Source: Jiella soli (GTDB taxonomy: Bacteria; Pseudomonadota; Alphaproteobacteria; Rhizobiales; Rhizobiaceae). From it: 64,000 bases of DNA. The stretch is from NCBI RefSeq assembly GCF_020615385.1, contig NZ_JAJAVB010000039.1, forward strand, positions 1-64,000, in the 5' to 3' direction. This document shows, one piece after another, positions 23,799 to 32,785 of the stretch (position 1 is the first letter of the stretch; each line of letters opens with the position of its first letter). Under the pieces are notes generated by a model that made no database searches, was not told the DNA's origin, and saw only the letters and a program-made list of their open reading frames with translations. Position numbers and translations under genes: made by a program.

Positions 23799-25961
23799 AT
23801 GGCTGAACGATCGTTCGCCAAGGAAGTGCAGAAGCTTCGGCTCGGCGCCGGCGAGGAATTCTCCGGCGAGGGCATTCTCGCGATCACCAAGGCGCTGCTC
23901 CAGTGCGGCGTCGGCTATGTCGGCGGCTATCAGGGCGCGCCGATCAGCCATCTGATGGACGTCCTCGCCGACGCGCAGGAGATTCTCGGCGAACTCGGCG
24001 TCCACTTCGAGGCCTCGGCCTCCGAGGCGACAGCGACGGCGATGCTCGCCGCCTCGGTCCATTACCCGATCCGCGGCGCCTGCACCTACAAGTCCACCGT
24101 CGGCACCAATGTCGCCTCCGACGCGCTCGCCAACCTCGCCTCCGGCGGCGTCACCGGCGGCGCGCTGATCATCGTCGGCGAGGACTATGGCGAAGGCTCC
24201 TCGATCATGCAGGAGCGCAGCCACGCGTTTGCGATGAAGAGCCAGGTCTGGCTGCTCGACCCACGGCCGAACCTGCCCTCGATCGTCAAGGCGGTCGAGG
24301 ACGGCTTCGAGCTGTCGGAGGCTTCGAACACGCCGGTCATGCTGCAGGTGCGCATCAAGTGCTGCCATGTCCACGGCAAGTTCGTCGCCAAGGACAACCA
24401 GCGCCCGACCATGACCGTCGCCGACGCGCTGGAGAACCCGCGCCGCGACACCGGCCGCATCGTTCTGCCGCCCGCCTCCTTCAACCACGAGAAGGAGAAG
24501 GTCGAGAAGCGCTGGCCGGCCGCCGTCGACTTCATCAAGTCGCGGCAGATCAACGAGGTCTTCGGCGCAAGCACCGGCAAGATCGGCCTGGTGATGCAGG
24601 GCGGCATGTATAATAGCGTCATCCGGGCGCTGCAGCGGCTCGGCCTCGCCGACATCTACGGCGACACCGAGGTGCCGCTCTACGTCCTCAACGCGGTCTA
24701 CCCGCTGATCGACGACGAGTTCCTGGAATTCTGCGAGGGCAAGGACGCCGTCCTCGTCATCGAGGAAGGCCAGCCGAACTATATCGAGCAGGCCTTCGGC
24801 TCCCTGCTCTACCGAAACGGCGGCACGACCCGCCTCCTCGGCAAGGGCTACCTGCCGGTCGCCGGCGAATACACCGGCCAGGTCATGCTCGACGGGATCG
24901 GCGATTTCCTGCGCGAGCATGCGCCGGACGTCCTGCCCGACGCCATCCGTGCGCCCAACCGGCCGGACGAAAGCCCGGTCGACCTGCCCGAACTCGCCAA
25001 GGTCGTGCCGGGGCGCCCGCCCGGCTTCTGCACCGGCTGTCCGGAGCGGCCGATCTTCGCGGCGACCAAGCTCGTCGAGAACGAGCTCGGCCCCCATCAC
25101 ATCGCCTCGGACATCGGCTGCCATCTCTTCTCGATCATGCCGCCCTTCGAACTCGGCGCGACGACCATGGGCTACGGTCTCGGGCCCGCCTCCGCCTCGG
25201 CCTTCAACTCGCCGGACGCCAAGCGCCGCTCGATCTCCTTCGTCGGCGACGGGGGCTTCTGGCACAACGGCCTGACATCCTCGATCGGCAATGCCGTGTT
25301 CAACCGGAACGACGGCGTCATCGTCATCGTCGACAACTATTATTCGGCAGCGACCGGCGGGCAGGACATCCTGTCGTCCCGCGCCACCAACAAGTCGAAG
25401 TCTACCAAGCACCCGATCACCGAGGCGGTGAAGGGCATGGGCGTCAAATGGGTGCGGCACCTCGACCGCACCTACGACGTGACCAAGATGCAGGCGACGC
25501 TGAAGGAGGCGCTGACGACCGAGGAGAGCGGGCCGAAGGTCATCATCGCCTCTTCGGAATGCATGCTGAACCGGCAGCGACGCGAGAAGCCGCTCGCCGC
25601 CAAGGCGATCAAGGGCGGCGAACGGGTGGTGAAGCCGCGCTTCGGCGTCGACGAGGACGTCTGCACGGGCGACCACGCCTGCATGCGCCTGTCCGGCTGC
25701 CCCTCGCTCTCGGTGAAGACGCTCGACGATCCGCTGCGCGACGATCCGGTCGCCCATATCGACCATACCTGCGTCGGCTGCGGCAATTGCGGCGAGGTGG
25801 CGGACGCCGCCGTTCTCTGCCCGTCCTTCTACCGCGCCGACACCGTCCACAATCCGACCGGCGCCGAGCGGTTCTCCGCGAAGATGAGCCGGCGGGTGAT
25901 CGGCTGGCTGCAGCAGCGCCGCGAAGGCAAGCGCCTTAATTTCGGGGGAGCTGCCGCATGA
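23799..25961 (+). CDS. iorA: indolepyruvate ferredoxin oxidoreductase, alpha subunit
   Basis: The 720-residue protein belongs to the TPP-dependent 2-oxoacid:ferredoxin oxidoreductase family. The N-terminal half carries the pyrimidine-binding domain (GGYQGAPISHLMD). CTGCPERPIF lies at about 410, the TPP-binding GDGGFWHNG at about 484 and VDNYYSAATGG follows. The C-terminus has ferredoxin-like clusters (CTGDHACMRLSGCPS, CVGCGNCGEV, AVLCPSF). The family turns arylpyruvates such as indole-3-pyruvate into aryl-acetyl-CoA with reduced ferredoxin, which would feed indoleacetate-type catabolism. ATG 23799 follows GGAGCGGCGGC. The stop overlaps iorB by ATGA. Confidence 0.88.
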   Translation: MAERSFAKEVQKLRLGAGEEFSGEGILAITKALLQCGVGYVGGYQGAPISHLMDVLADAQEILGELGVHFEASASEATATAMLAASVHYPIRGACTYKSTVGTNVASDALANLASGGVTGGALIIVGEDYGEGSSIMQERSHAFAMKSQVWLLDPRPNLPSIVKAVEDGFELSEASNTPVMLQVRIKCCHVHGKFVAKDNQRPTMTVADALENPRRDTGRIVLPPASFNHEKEKVEKRWPAAVDFIKSRQINEVFGASTGKIGLVMQGGMYNSVIRALQRLGLADIYGDTEVPLYVLNAVYPLIDDEFLEFCEGKDAVLVIEEGQPNYIEQAFGSLLYRNGGTTRLLGKGYLPVAGEYTGQVMLDGIGDFLREHAPDVLPDAIRAPNRPDESPVDLPELAKVVPGRPPGFCTGCPERPIFAATKLVENELGPHHIASDIGCHLFSIMPPFELGATTMGYGLGPASASAFNSPDAKRRSISFVGDGGFWHNGLTSSIGNAVFNRNDGVIVIVDNYYSAATGGQDILSSRATNKSKSTKHPITEAVKGMGVKWVRHLDRTYDVTKMQATLKEALTTEESGPKVIIASSECMLNRQRREKPLAAKAIKGGERVVKPRFGVDEDVCTGDHACMRLSGCPSLSVKTLDDPLRDDPVAHIDHTCVGCGNCGEVADAAVLCPSFYRADTVHNPTGAERFSAKMSRRVIGWLQQRREGKRLNFGGAAA

Positions 25962-27625
25962 CCATTGCCCTCGACCACCGCCCGGGCTCGGAGCTGTCCG
26001 ACCGGATCTTGAGCGTCGCGATCCTCGCCGTCGGTGGCCAGGGCGGCGGCGTCCTCACGGACTGGGTCGTCGCCGTCGCCGAGAGGAACGGCTACCGCGC
26101 CCAGTCGACTTCGGTGGCCGGCGTCGCCCAGCGCACCGGCGCCACGATCTACTATATCGAGATGTGCCCGGACCGCGGACGCCAGCCGGTGTTCTCGCTG
26201 TCGCCGTCTCCCGGCGACGTCGACGTCCTCATCGCCGCCGAGCTGATGGAGGCCGGACGGGCGATCCTGCGCGGATTCGTGACACCGAACCGCACGACGC
26301 TGATCGCCTCGTCCCATCGCATCGCCGCCGTCTCGGAGAAGATCGTGCCCGGTGACGGGCGTGCGTCGGGTCCCGATGTCGAGGCCGCGGCGCTGAAGGC
26401 AGCCAAGGCCTTCGTGTCATTCGACATGGAGACCATGGCGGTCGAGGCCGGCTCCGTCATCTCGTCGAGCCTGTTCGGCGCGCTCGCGGGAGCCGGCGTC
26501 CTGCCGTTCCCGCGCGAGAGCTTCGAGGCGACGATCAAGGCATCCGGCCGCGGCGTCGAGGCCAGCCTGCGCGCCTTCGCCATGGCCTGTGACGAGGCGG
26601 CACGCCGGCAGGGCGGCGATACGGCCGGCGCGCCGTCCGCGCCCGCCGCCGAGCGGACGTCCGAAGCGCCGCTGCCGCTCGGCGGACAGCCGGAGAGCGA
26701 GGACCGCGATACGGACGGAACACCTGCGGACACGGCCGCGGCACCGAGCGGAGAGGCGCGCCTCGTTGCCGAATGGCGCGGTCTTTCTGCCCGCATCGAA
26801 GGGCTGCCGGAGAGCGTAGGCGAACTCGCCCGCCTCGGCCTGCGCAAAGTCGTCGACTATCAGGACCTCGCCTACGGCCGGGAATATCTCGATCGCCTCG
26901 ACGAGGCGCTGGCCAAGGACGACGCAGCGCACGGCTTCGCCCTGTCGCAGGCCGCCGCGAAATATCTCGCCAACGCCTTCGCCTATGACGACATCATCCG
27001 CGTCGCCGACCTGAAGACCCGATCCAGCCGGCAGGCGCGGGTGCGCCGCGAGATCGGCGTCGGCGAGGATGCGGTCCTTCAGGTGACGGAGTATTTCCAC
27101 CCGCGGATCGAGGAGTTCTGCGGCACGATGCCGGCCGGGATGGGGCGGTGGATCGAGGCTCGGCCCGGCGTTTCCGCCTGGCTCGACAAGCGGCTCAACA
27201 GGGGTCGGCACATCCGCACCGATTCGATGTTCGGCTTCGGCCTGCTCTGGGCGGTCGGCGGGCTGCGTCGCTTTCGCCGCAAGCTGCTGCGCCATCAGGT
27301 GGAGACGGCGCATATCGACCGCTGGTACCGCCTGGCGCTGGGGACGGCCGCGCGCGACTACGAGCTTGCCACCGAGATCCTGAAGTGCCGCCGCCTGATC
27401 AAGGGCTACAGCGACACCCATGCGCGCGGCCTGTCGAAGTTCGACCGCGTGCTGTCCGCCCTGCCGATGCTGGAGGGACGCGACGACGCCGGCGCCTGGC
27501 TGCGGCGGCTGCGCGAGGCGGCGCTGAAGGACGAGAAGGGCACGACGCTGGACGGCGCGTTGAAGACGGTCGCGTCCTTTGCAGGTACCTGCCCCGATGC
27601 CGGCCGGACGGCTGCCTCAGAATAG
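25958..27625 (+). CDS. iorB: indolepyruvate oxidoreductase beta-like subunit with C-terminal extension
   Basis: The 555-residue protein has residues about 10-200 forming the gamma/beta domain of 2-oxoacid oxidoreductases (AVGGQGGGVLTDWV, STSVAGVAQRTGATIYYI). Residues about 210-265 are a Pro/Ala/Glu-rich linker. Residues about 270-550 match the DUF6537-type extension found on fused IOR proteins, including GGLRRFRRKLLRHQVE and IDRWYRLA. It completes the enzyme with the overlapping alpha subunit. Splitting the extension onto the beta rather than the alpha chain is the more common layout in proteobacterial IOR pairs. Confidence 0.85.
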   Translation: MTIALDHRPGSELSDRILSVAILAVGGQGGGVLTDWVVAVAERNGYRAQSTSVAGVAQRTGATIYYIEMCPDRGRQPVFSLSPSPGDVDVLIAAELMEAGRAILRGFVTPNRTTLIASSHRIAAVSEKIVPGDGRASGPDVEAAALKAAKAFVSFDMETMAVEAGSVISSSLFGALAGAGVLPFPRESFEATIKASGRGVEASLRAFAMACDEAARRQGGDTAGAPSAPAAERTSEAPLPLGGQPESEDRDTDGTPADTAAAPSGEARLVAEWRGLSARIEGLPESVGELARLGLRKVVDYQDLAYGREYLDRLDEALAKDDAAHGFALSQAAAKYLANAFAYDDIIRVADLKTRSSRQARVRREIGVGEDAVLQVTEYFHPRIEEFCGTMPAGMGRWIEARPGVSAWLDKRLNRGRHIRTDSMFGFGLLWAVGGLRRFRRKLLRHQVETAHIDRWYRLALGTAARDYELATEILKCRRLIKGYSDTHARGLSKFDRVLSALPMLEGRDDAGAWLRRLREAALKDEKGTTLDGALKTVASFAGTCPDAGRTAASE

Positions 27626-27641
27626 AGATTGCGAAGGAATT

Positions 27642-27663
27642 GCAGACGTCGTCAGATGTCTGC
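27642..27663. promoter_or_regulatory. 22-bp imperfect inverted repeat upstream of amino-acid ABC genes
   Basis: GCAGACGTC (27642-27650) and GATGTCTGC (27655-27663) pair with one mismatch around GTCA, 64 bases before the start codon. This could be an operator for the downstream transporter. No TTTAAGCTTAAA box is present here. Confidence 0.4.
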
Positions 27664-27726
27664 GGAGGAACGTGCCTCCGGTCGGCCGGCGTCTCGGTCA
27701 GTTGCGATAGGGGAAGAGAAAACCAG

Positions 27727-28527
27727 ATGAGAACGATGAAGACGGTCCTTGTGGCGATCGGCTTTACTCTGGCCGGCCTTGCCGGGACACCCGGAGCGGC
27801 CATGGCGGACACGCTGACGGTCGGCGCCTATCCGGCGAACCCGCCCTGGGAGATGAAGAAGGAAGACGGTTCCTTCGAAGGCTTCGAGGTCGACCTTATC
27901 AACGAGATCGGCAAGCGGCTCGGCGCCGACGTGGATCTCCAGGATCTCGGGTTCCAGGCGCTCTTCGCCGCAACCGCCTCGCAGCGCATCGACATGGCGA
28001 TCTCGACCATCTCGATCACCAATGACCGGCTGAAGAACCAGGATTTCACGCAGGGCTATTACGATTCCGATCTCGCTCTGGTCACCCAGGTCGGTTCGGA
28101 CGTGAAGTCGGTCGACGACTTGAAAGGCAAGACCGTCGGCGCGCTCTCCACCTCGACCGGCGAGACCTGGATCAAGGAGAACCAGGAGAAATACGGCTTC
28201 GGCGATTACAAGGGCTACGACACCTTCCAGAACCTTCTGCTCGACGTCCAGAACGGGCGCGTCGCCGGCGGCGTCAGCGATATCGGCGGGTTCCAATACG
28301 CCATGAAGCAGCTGCCGCAGCTCCAGATCGCCCAGCGCATTCAGACGGGCGACCGCTTCGCGATCATGATGCCGAAGGGCTCGCCGCTCCTGGAAAAGGT
28401 CAACGACGCAATCAGCGCCATCAAGCAGGACGGCACGATGGCCAAGCTGCACGAGAAATGGCTCGGCGTCGCGCCGGACAAGGGCACCTCGACCGTCGAC
28501 GTCCTGCCGATCCCGAAGGCCGAATAA
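27727..28527 (+). CDS. amino-acid ABC transporter substrate-binding protein
   Basis: The protein has 266 residues from ATG 27727, with a signal peptide ending AAMADT. It is a family-3 periplasmic solute-binding protein, with LTVGAYPANPPWEMK, GFEVDLINEIGKRLG and DMAISTISITNDR as typical blocks. These bind polar or aromatic amino acids. The next gene is its permease, 117 bases on, after three mRNA hairpins that may stabilise the binding-protein message. No ATPase gene follows. Confidence 0.85.
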   Translation: MRTMKTVLVAIGFTLAGLAGTPGAAMADTLTVGAYPANPPWEMKKEDGSFEGFEVDLINEIGKRLGADVDLQDLGFQALFAATASQRIDMAISTISITNDRLKNQDFTQGYYDSDLALVTQVGSDVKSVDDLKGKTVGALSTSTGETWIKENQEKYGFGDYKGYDTFQNLLLDVQNGRVAGGVSDIGGFQYAMKQLPQLQIAQRIQTGDRFAIMMPKGSPLLEKVNDAISAIKQDGTMAKLHEKWLGVAPDKGTSTVDVLPIPKAE

Positions 28528-28533
28528 GCCGGA

Positions 28534-28585
28534 AGAGCCCTCGGCTCTACCCCGCGCAAGCGCGGGCGCGGCAGCGTTGCCGCGC
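28534..28585 (+). terminator. three consecutive hairpins (attenuator or mRNA-stabilising)
   Basis: AGAGCC/GGCTCT pair at 28534-28548, CCCGCGC/GCGCGGG at 28551-28566, and an 8-bp stem at 28566-28573 with 28578-28585. There is no T-run. Such GC hairpins between a binding-protein gene and its permease commonly reduce downstream expression or protect the upstream mRNA. Confidence 0.5.
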
Positions 28586-28644
28586 TCGTATCCGCCCGAA
28601 CACGCCTTCCGCCGCCGCGGCCCGGCGCGATCTCCGGAGCATCC

Positions 28645-29313
28645 ATGGGATTCCTCGATACCTTCTTCAACACCGACGTCATGCTCCGGGTCTTCCCGAT
28701 GCTGATCGCGGGGCTGAAGAACACCCTGCTCCTGGCCGTGACGACCCTCATCATCGGCTCGATCGGCGGGATCATCCTGTGCATTCTGAGGCTCTACGCG
28801 CCGAAGCCGCTCGCCTACGGCGCCGTTGCCATCATCGACATCTTCCGAGCGCTGCCGATCCTCGTCGTGCTCGTCCTCGTCTACTACGCCCTGCCCTTCA
28901 TGGGCGTCCGCCTGTCGTCCTTCACCTCCGCGGTCTTTGCGCTGGCGCTGGTCCTGTCCGCCTTCACCGCCGAGGTGTTCCGCGCCGGCATCCAGGCGAT
29001 CCCGGCGGGCCAGACCGAGGCCGCGCGCTCGCTCGGCATGCACTTCCCGGCGGTCCTGTGGAAGGTCATCCTGCCGCAGGCCCTGCGGATCGCGACACCG
29101 CCGCACACCTCCAACTGCGTCGCCATCGCCAAGGACACCTCGCTCGCTTCGGTGGTCGCCATGCCGGATCTCCTCAAGCAGGCGACCGACGCCCAGGCTC
29201 TGACTGCCAACCCCTCGCCGCTGATCGCCGCGGCGCTGATGTACCTCATCATCCTCTGGCCGGCGGTGCGCATGGTCTCGCTTCTGGAGAAGCGCTTCAC
29301 ACACGCCCGCTGA
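28645..29313 (+). CDS. amino-acid ABC transporter permease
   Basis: The 222-residue inner-membrane protein of the HisM/GlnP type has about five helices. The EAA loop GQTEAARSLGMHFPAVLW that docks the ATPase is intact (residues about 123-140). It pairs with the binding protein at 27727. No ATP-binding subunit or second permease lies in the operon, so it must homodimerise and borrow an ATPase. Its end is followed by 165 bases holding a promoter box for the next operon. Confidence 0.85.
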   Translation: MGFLDTFFNTDVMLRVFPMLIAGLKNTLLLAVTTLIIGSIGGIILCILRLYAPKPLAYGAVAIIDIFRALPILVVLVLVYYALPFMGVRLSSFTSAVFALALVLSAFTAEVFRAGIQAIPAGQTEAARSLGMHFPAVLWKVILPQALRIATPPHTSNCVAIAKDTSLASVVAMPDLLKQATDAQALTANPSPLIAAALMYLIILWPAVRMVSLLEKRFTHAR

Positions 29314-29443
29314 GGGCTCTCCCGAGAGGCTTCCCGGCATGATCGGCCGCGCCTTGCTGGCCGTAAGCGGCTGGGCGCTCGCCGATTTCGGCTTGCATTT
29401 GTGGTTGTGCAAGGTGACAGGTTGCCGAGCCGCGGCAAAATAG

Positions 29444-29455
29444 TTTAAGATTAAA
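29444..29455. promoter_or_regulatory. putative MarR-type operator box b (TTTAAGATTAAA)
   Basis: One mismatch to the consensus, 23 bases before the TTG start of the SDR gene. TTGCCG at about 29422-29427 lies 16 bases upstream and would be a fitting -35, putting the box over the -10. The operon it controls includes MarR regulator 2, which would allow autoregulation. Confidence 0.65.
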
Positions 29456-29478
29456 AGAACTTCCATCGGACAGCGCCT

Positions 29479-30243
29479 TTGCCTTCGACATCCGCCCCTC
29501 GCCACATCCTCGTAACCGGTTCGTCCCGCGGCATCGGCCAGGCGATCGCGGCTGCCTTCGTCGCGGCCGGCGAACGCGTCACGGTGCACGGCCGGAGCGA
29601 GGAAAGCGCGAGCCGCGCGATGGCCGAGCTCGGCGCGGCGGGCGCGATCGGCGTCGACGTCGCCGACGCTGTGGCGCTCGAGGCTGCAATCGCCGCCGCA
29701 GCCGAGCGGAACGGACCGGTCGAAGTCCTCGTCAACAATGCCGGGGGCGTGGAGACCGCGCCGCTCGCGCGGCTCGACGTCGATGCGCTGCGCCGCATGA
29801 TGGCGCTCAATGTCGAGCCGGTCCTGACCGCGATCCGGGCCGTCGTTCCGGCCATGAAGGAAAACGGCGGCGGCCGGATCGTCACGATCGCTTCGACCGC
29901 GGGCCTCAAGGGCTACGCCTATGTCGGCGCCTATACGGCCGCCAAGCATGCGGTGGTCGGCCTGACGAAGTCTTTCGCGCTGGAACTCGCGAGCGCCGGA
30001 ATCACGGTCAATGCCGTCTGCCCCGGCTATACCGACACGGCATTGATGGCCGAGTCGCTCGACCGGCTGGAAGCCAAGACCGGCCGCACGCGCGAGGCGC
30101 TCCTGAAGGACTTCACCAAGGTCAACCCGCTCGGCCGGCTGATCCGGCCCGAAGAGGTGGCCGATTGTGCCGTCTGGCTCGCCGGGCCGCTGGCCGGCGC
30201 GATCACGGGCCAAGCGATCGCAGTTGCGGGAGGCGAGATTTGA
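29479..30243 (+). CDS. short-chain dehydrogenase/reductase (SDR)
   Basis: The protein has 254 residues from a TTG start; no ATG fits the N-terminus. It is a classical [11 protein letters not shown] cofactor loop, NNAGG, catalytic Ser in IASTAGLKG and YTAAK (Tyr/Lys). PGYTDT and the C-terminal [11 protein letters not shown] match 3-oxoacyl-CoA/hydroxyacyl dehydrogenases. The likely role is dehydrogenation of a hydroxyacyl-CoA or alicyclic alcohol formed after ring reduction of 2-aminobenzoyl-CoA (inference). It is the first gene of the seven-gene 2-aminobenzoyl-CoA operon and overlaps MarR 2 by TTGA. Confidence 0.85.
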   Translation: MPSTSAPRHILVTGSSRGIGQAIAAAFVAAGERVTVHGRSEESASRAMAELGAAGAIGVDVADAVALEAAIAAAAERNGPVEVLVNNAGGVETAPLARLDVDALRRMMALNVEPVLTAIRAVVPAMKENGGGRIVTIASTAGLKGYAYVGAYTAAKHAVVGLTKSFALELASAGITVNAVCPGYTDTALMAESLDRLEAKTGRTREALLKDFTKVNPLGRLIRPEEVADCAVWLAGPLAGAITGQAIAVAGGEI

Positions 30244-30785
30244 ATTCGACGCGCGCGGCTTCCCTCAAGCATATCGACGCCGAGTCCAAGGTCGGCGAGA
30301 GCCCGCAGCATCACCGCGCCGAGCTACGCCTCTGGCTGCGGCTCCTCACCGTCGCCAACCTCATCGAGGCCGAGATCCGCAAGCGCCTGCGCGAGACCTT
30401 CGGCACGACGCTGCCGCGCTTCGATCTGATGGCCCAGCTGGAGCGGGCGCCCGACGGCATCCTGCTCGGCGAACTGTCGCGCCGCATGATGGTCTCGAAC
30501 GGCAACATCACCGGCCTCGTCGAGCGTCTCGTCCAGGAGGGGCTGATCGAGCGGCAGGTATCGGAGCGAGACCGGCGGGCGGCGCTGGTGCGCCTGACGC
30601 CGCACGGTCGGACCGTATTCGCCGACATGGCACGCGCCCACAGCGACTGGGTCGCCGAACTCCTCGGCGGGCTTTCGACCGAGGAGCAGAAGACGCTCTG
30701 GCAGCAGCTCGGCGACCTGAAGCTGTCGGTCCATGCCGCGACCCACGAGGCGGCCGGCGCCGCCGGACCGGAGGAGACATCATGA
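30240..30785 (+). CDS. MarR family transcriptional regulator 2
   Basis: The protein has 181 residues from TTG 30240, which has GGGAGGCG a few bases upstream and overlaps the SDR stop. The winged helix spans about 70-140: [20 protein letters not shown] as recognition region and [17 protein letters not shown] as wing. It lies inside the 2-aminobenzoyl-CoA operon under operator box b. It is the best candidate for binding all eight TTTAAGCTTAAA boxes, perhaps released by an aryl-CoA ester as for other MarR regulators of CoA-dependent aromatic catabolism. It overlaps the enoyl-CoA hydratase gene by ATGA. Confidence 0.88.
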   Translation: MNSTRAASLKHIDAESKVGESPQHHRAELRLWLRLLTVANLIEAEIRKRLRETFGTTLPRFDLMAQLERAPDGILLGELSRRMMVSNGNITGLVERLVQEGLIERQVSERDRRAALVRLTPHGRTVFADMARAHSDWVAELLGGLSTEEQKTLWQQLGDLKLSVHAATHEAAGAAGPEETS

Positions 30786-31615
30786 AGCGCCACAACGCCA
30801 TCGCCGCGCCGCTTGGCGAGTTTTCGCCGGAGCATTTCCAGCTCGCGATCGAGGGCGGCATCGCCACCGTCACGCTGAACCGGCCGCAGAAGAAGAACCC
30901 GCTCACCTTCGAGAGCTATGCCGAGCTGCGCGACACCTTCCACGCTCTGCGCTTCGACGACGCCGTCACCGCCGTGGTGATCACCGGCGCCGGCGGCAAT
31001 TTCTCGTCAGGCGGCGACGTCTTCGAGATCATCGAGCCGCTGACGAAAATGGAGGCGGCCGAGCTTCACGCCTTCACGACGATGACCGGCGATCTCGTCA
31101 AGGAGATGCGCGCCTGCCCGCAGCCGATCGTGTCCGCGGTCGAAGGGATCTGCGCCGGCGCCGGCGCGATCGTCGCCATGGCGTCCGACATGCGGGTCGG
31201 CGCCTCGGGCGCGAAGGTCGCCTTCCTGTTCAACCGGGTCGGCCTTGCCGGCTGCGACATGGGCGCCTGCGCGATCCTGCCGCGCATCATCGGCCAGGGC
31301 CGCGCCTCGGAACTCCTCTATACCGGCCGCTTCATGAGCGCCGAAGAGGGCGAACGCTGGGGCTTCTTCAACCGGCTGACCGAGGCGGGCGGCGCGCTTG
31401 CCGGCGCGACGGAGTTGGCGAAGGCGCTGACGGAGGGGCCGACCTACGCCAATTCCGTCACCAAGAAGATGCTGCAGATGGAATGGGCGATGGGCGTCGA
31501 GGAGGCGATCGACGCCGAGGCGATCGCCCAGGCGCTGTGCATGAAGACCGGCGACTTCCGGCGCGCCTTCGAAGCCTTCGCGGCGAAGCAGAAACCCGTC
31601 TTCGAGGGGAACTGA
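30782..31615 (+). CDS. enoyl-CoA hydratase/isomerase family protein
   Basis: The 277-residue protein is of the crotonase fold. It has [17 protein letters not shown], oxyanion-hole block [16 protein letters not shown] and [17 protein letters not shown]. At the catalytic positions, [13 protein letters not shown] replaces the usual Glu-bearing PExxLG. Hydratase, isomerase or ring-opening hydrolase activity are all possible. Genes of this type occur in 2-aminobenzoyl-CoA clusters such as that of Azoarcus evansii. Confidence 0.85.
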   Translation: MKRHNAIAAPLGEFSPEHFQLAIEGGIATVTLNRPQKKNPLTFESYAELRDTFHALRFDDAVTAVVITGAGGNFSSGGDVFEIIEPLTKMEAAELHAFTTMTGDLVKEMRACPQPIVSAVEGICAGAGAIVAMASDMRVGASGAKVAFLFNRVGLAGCDMGACAILPRIIGQGRASELLYTGRFMSAEEGERWGFFNRLTEAGGALAGATELAKALTEGPTYANSVTKKMLQMEWAMGVEEAIDAEAIAQALCMKTGDFRRAFEAFAAKQKPVFEGN

Positions 31616-31619
31616 CGGC

Positions 31620-32774
31620 GTGGCGGATACGAGCTTCCTCGACTGGCCGTTCTTCGAGCCGCGCCATCGCGAGCTGGCTGCGGCGGCCGACACCTGGGCG
31701 AGCGAGCACGTGCCGGGCCTCGTCGACCATCACGACGTCGACGGAAGCTGCCGGCGGCTGGTCGCGGCGATGGGCGAGGCCGGCTTCCTCGCCCATGCGG
31801 CGCCCGAGGACGGCCGCTTCGACGTCCGCAGCCTCTGCATCCTGCGCGAGACCTTCGCGCGGCACGACGGCCTCGCCGACTTCGCCTTCGCCATGCAGGG
31901 CCTCGGCACTGGCGCGCTGACACTCTTCGGCAGCGAGGCGCTGAAGGAGGCCGTCCTGCCCGGCGTCCGCAACGGCAGGACGATCGCCGCCTTCGCGCTG
32001 ACCGAACCCGAGGCCGGCTCCGACGTCGCCGAGATCGCGCTCGCCGCGACGCCCGCCGGCAACGACATGGTCCGGCTCGACGGCGAGAAGACCTGGATCT
32101 CCAATGGCGGCATCGCCGGCCATTACGTCGTCTTCGCCCGCACCGGCGAGGCACCGGGCGCCCGCGGCCTCTCCGCCTTCTCCGTCCCCGCCGACACGCC
32201 GGGCCTCACCATCGCCGAGCGGCTGGAGACGATCGCGCCGCATCCCCTCGCCCGGCTGAAGTTCGAGGACTGCCGCATCCCGGCGTCGAACCGCATCGGC
32301 GAGGCCGGCGCCGGCTTCAAGATCGCCATGGCGACGCTCGACGTCTTCCGCTCGACCGTCGGCGCTGCCGCTCTCGGCTTCGCGCGCCGGGCGCTCGATG
32401 TGACGGTCGATCGCACCCGTTCGCGAAAACTCTTCGGCGCACCCCTGGCGGACATGCAGCTGACGCAGACGGCGCTCGCCGAGATGGCGACGGCGATCGA
32501 TACCTCCGCCCTCCTCGTCTATCGCGCCGCCTGGACCAGGGACGCCGGCGCTCCCCGCATCACCCGCGAGGCGGCGATGGCCAAGATGGTCGCGACCGAG
32601 AGCGCGCAAGGCGTCATCGACCGCGCCGTGCAGCTCCATGGCGGCGAAGGCGTGCGCTCCGGCTCGGTGCCGGAGACGCTGTACCGGGAGATCCGCGCGC
32701 TCAGGATCTACGAAGGCGCGACCGAGGTGCAGAAGCTGATCATAGCCCGCCAACTCCTGTCGCAGCCGGCCTGA
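31620..32774 (+). CDS. acyl-CoA dehydrogenase
   Basis: The protein has 384 residues from GTG 31620 with GGGG upstream. Acyl-CoA dehydrogenase blocks: [17 protein letters not shown] (FAD/substrate), [34 protein letters not shown] and [18 protein letters not shown], in which Glu at about 361 is at the catalytic-base position of the short/medium-chain family. It probably oxidises an alicyclic acyl-CoA after ring reduction. It sits 11 bases before the CoA ligase gene. Confidence 0.87.
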   Translation: MADTSFLDWPFFEPRHRELAAAADTWASEHVPGLVDHHDVDGSCRRLVAAMGEAGFLAHAAPEDGRFDVRSLCILRETFARHDGLADFAFAMQGLGTGALTLFGSEALKEAVLPGVRNGRTIAAFALTEPEAGSDVAEIALAATPAGNDMVRLDGEKTWISNGGIAGHYVVFARTGEAPGARGLSAFSVPADTPGLTIAERLETIAPHPLARLKFEDCRIPASNRIGEAGAGFKIAMATLDVFRSTVGAAALGFARRALDVTVDRTRSRKLFGAPLADMQLTQTALAEMATAIDTSALLVYRAAWTRDAGAPRITREAAMAKMVATESAQGVIDRAVQLHGGEGVRSGSVPETLYREIRALRIYEGATEVQKLIIARQLLSQPA

Positions 32775-32785
32775 GGAGCCTCGCC

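Noticed and set aside
22947-25850. 967-residue minus-strand frame opposite iorA and the VOC gene
   Set aside because: Composition typical of antisense frames in GC-rich DNA; the plus strand encodes an unambiguous TPP enzyme.
27652-30213. 853-residue minus-strand frame opposite the amino-acid ABC genes and SDR
   Set aside because: No motif; crosses several intergenic regions and real genes on the other strand.
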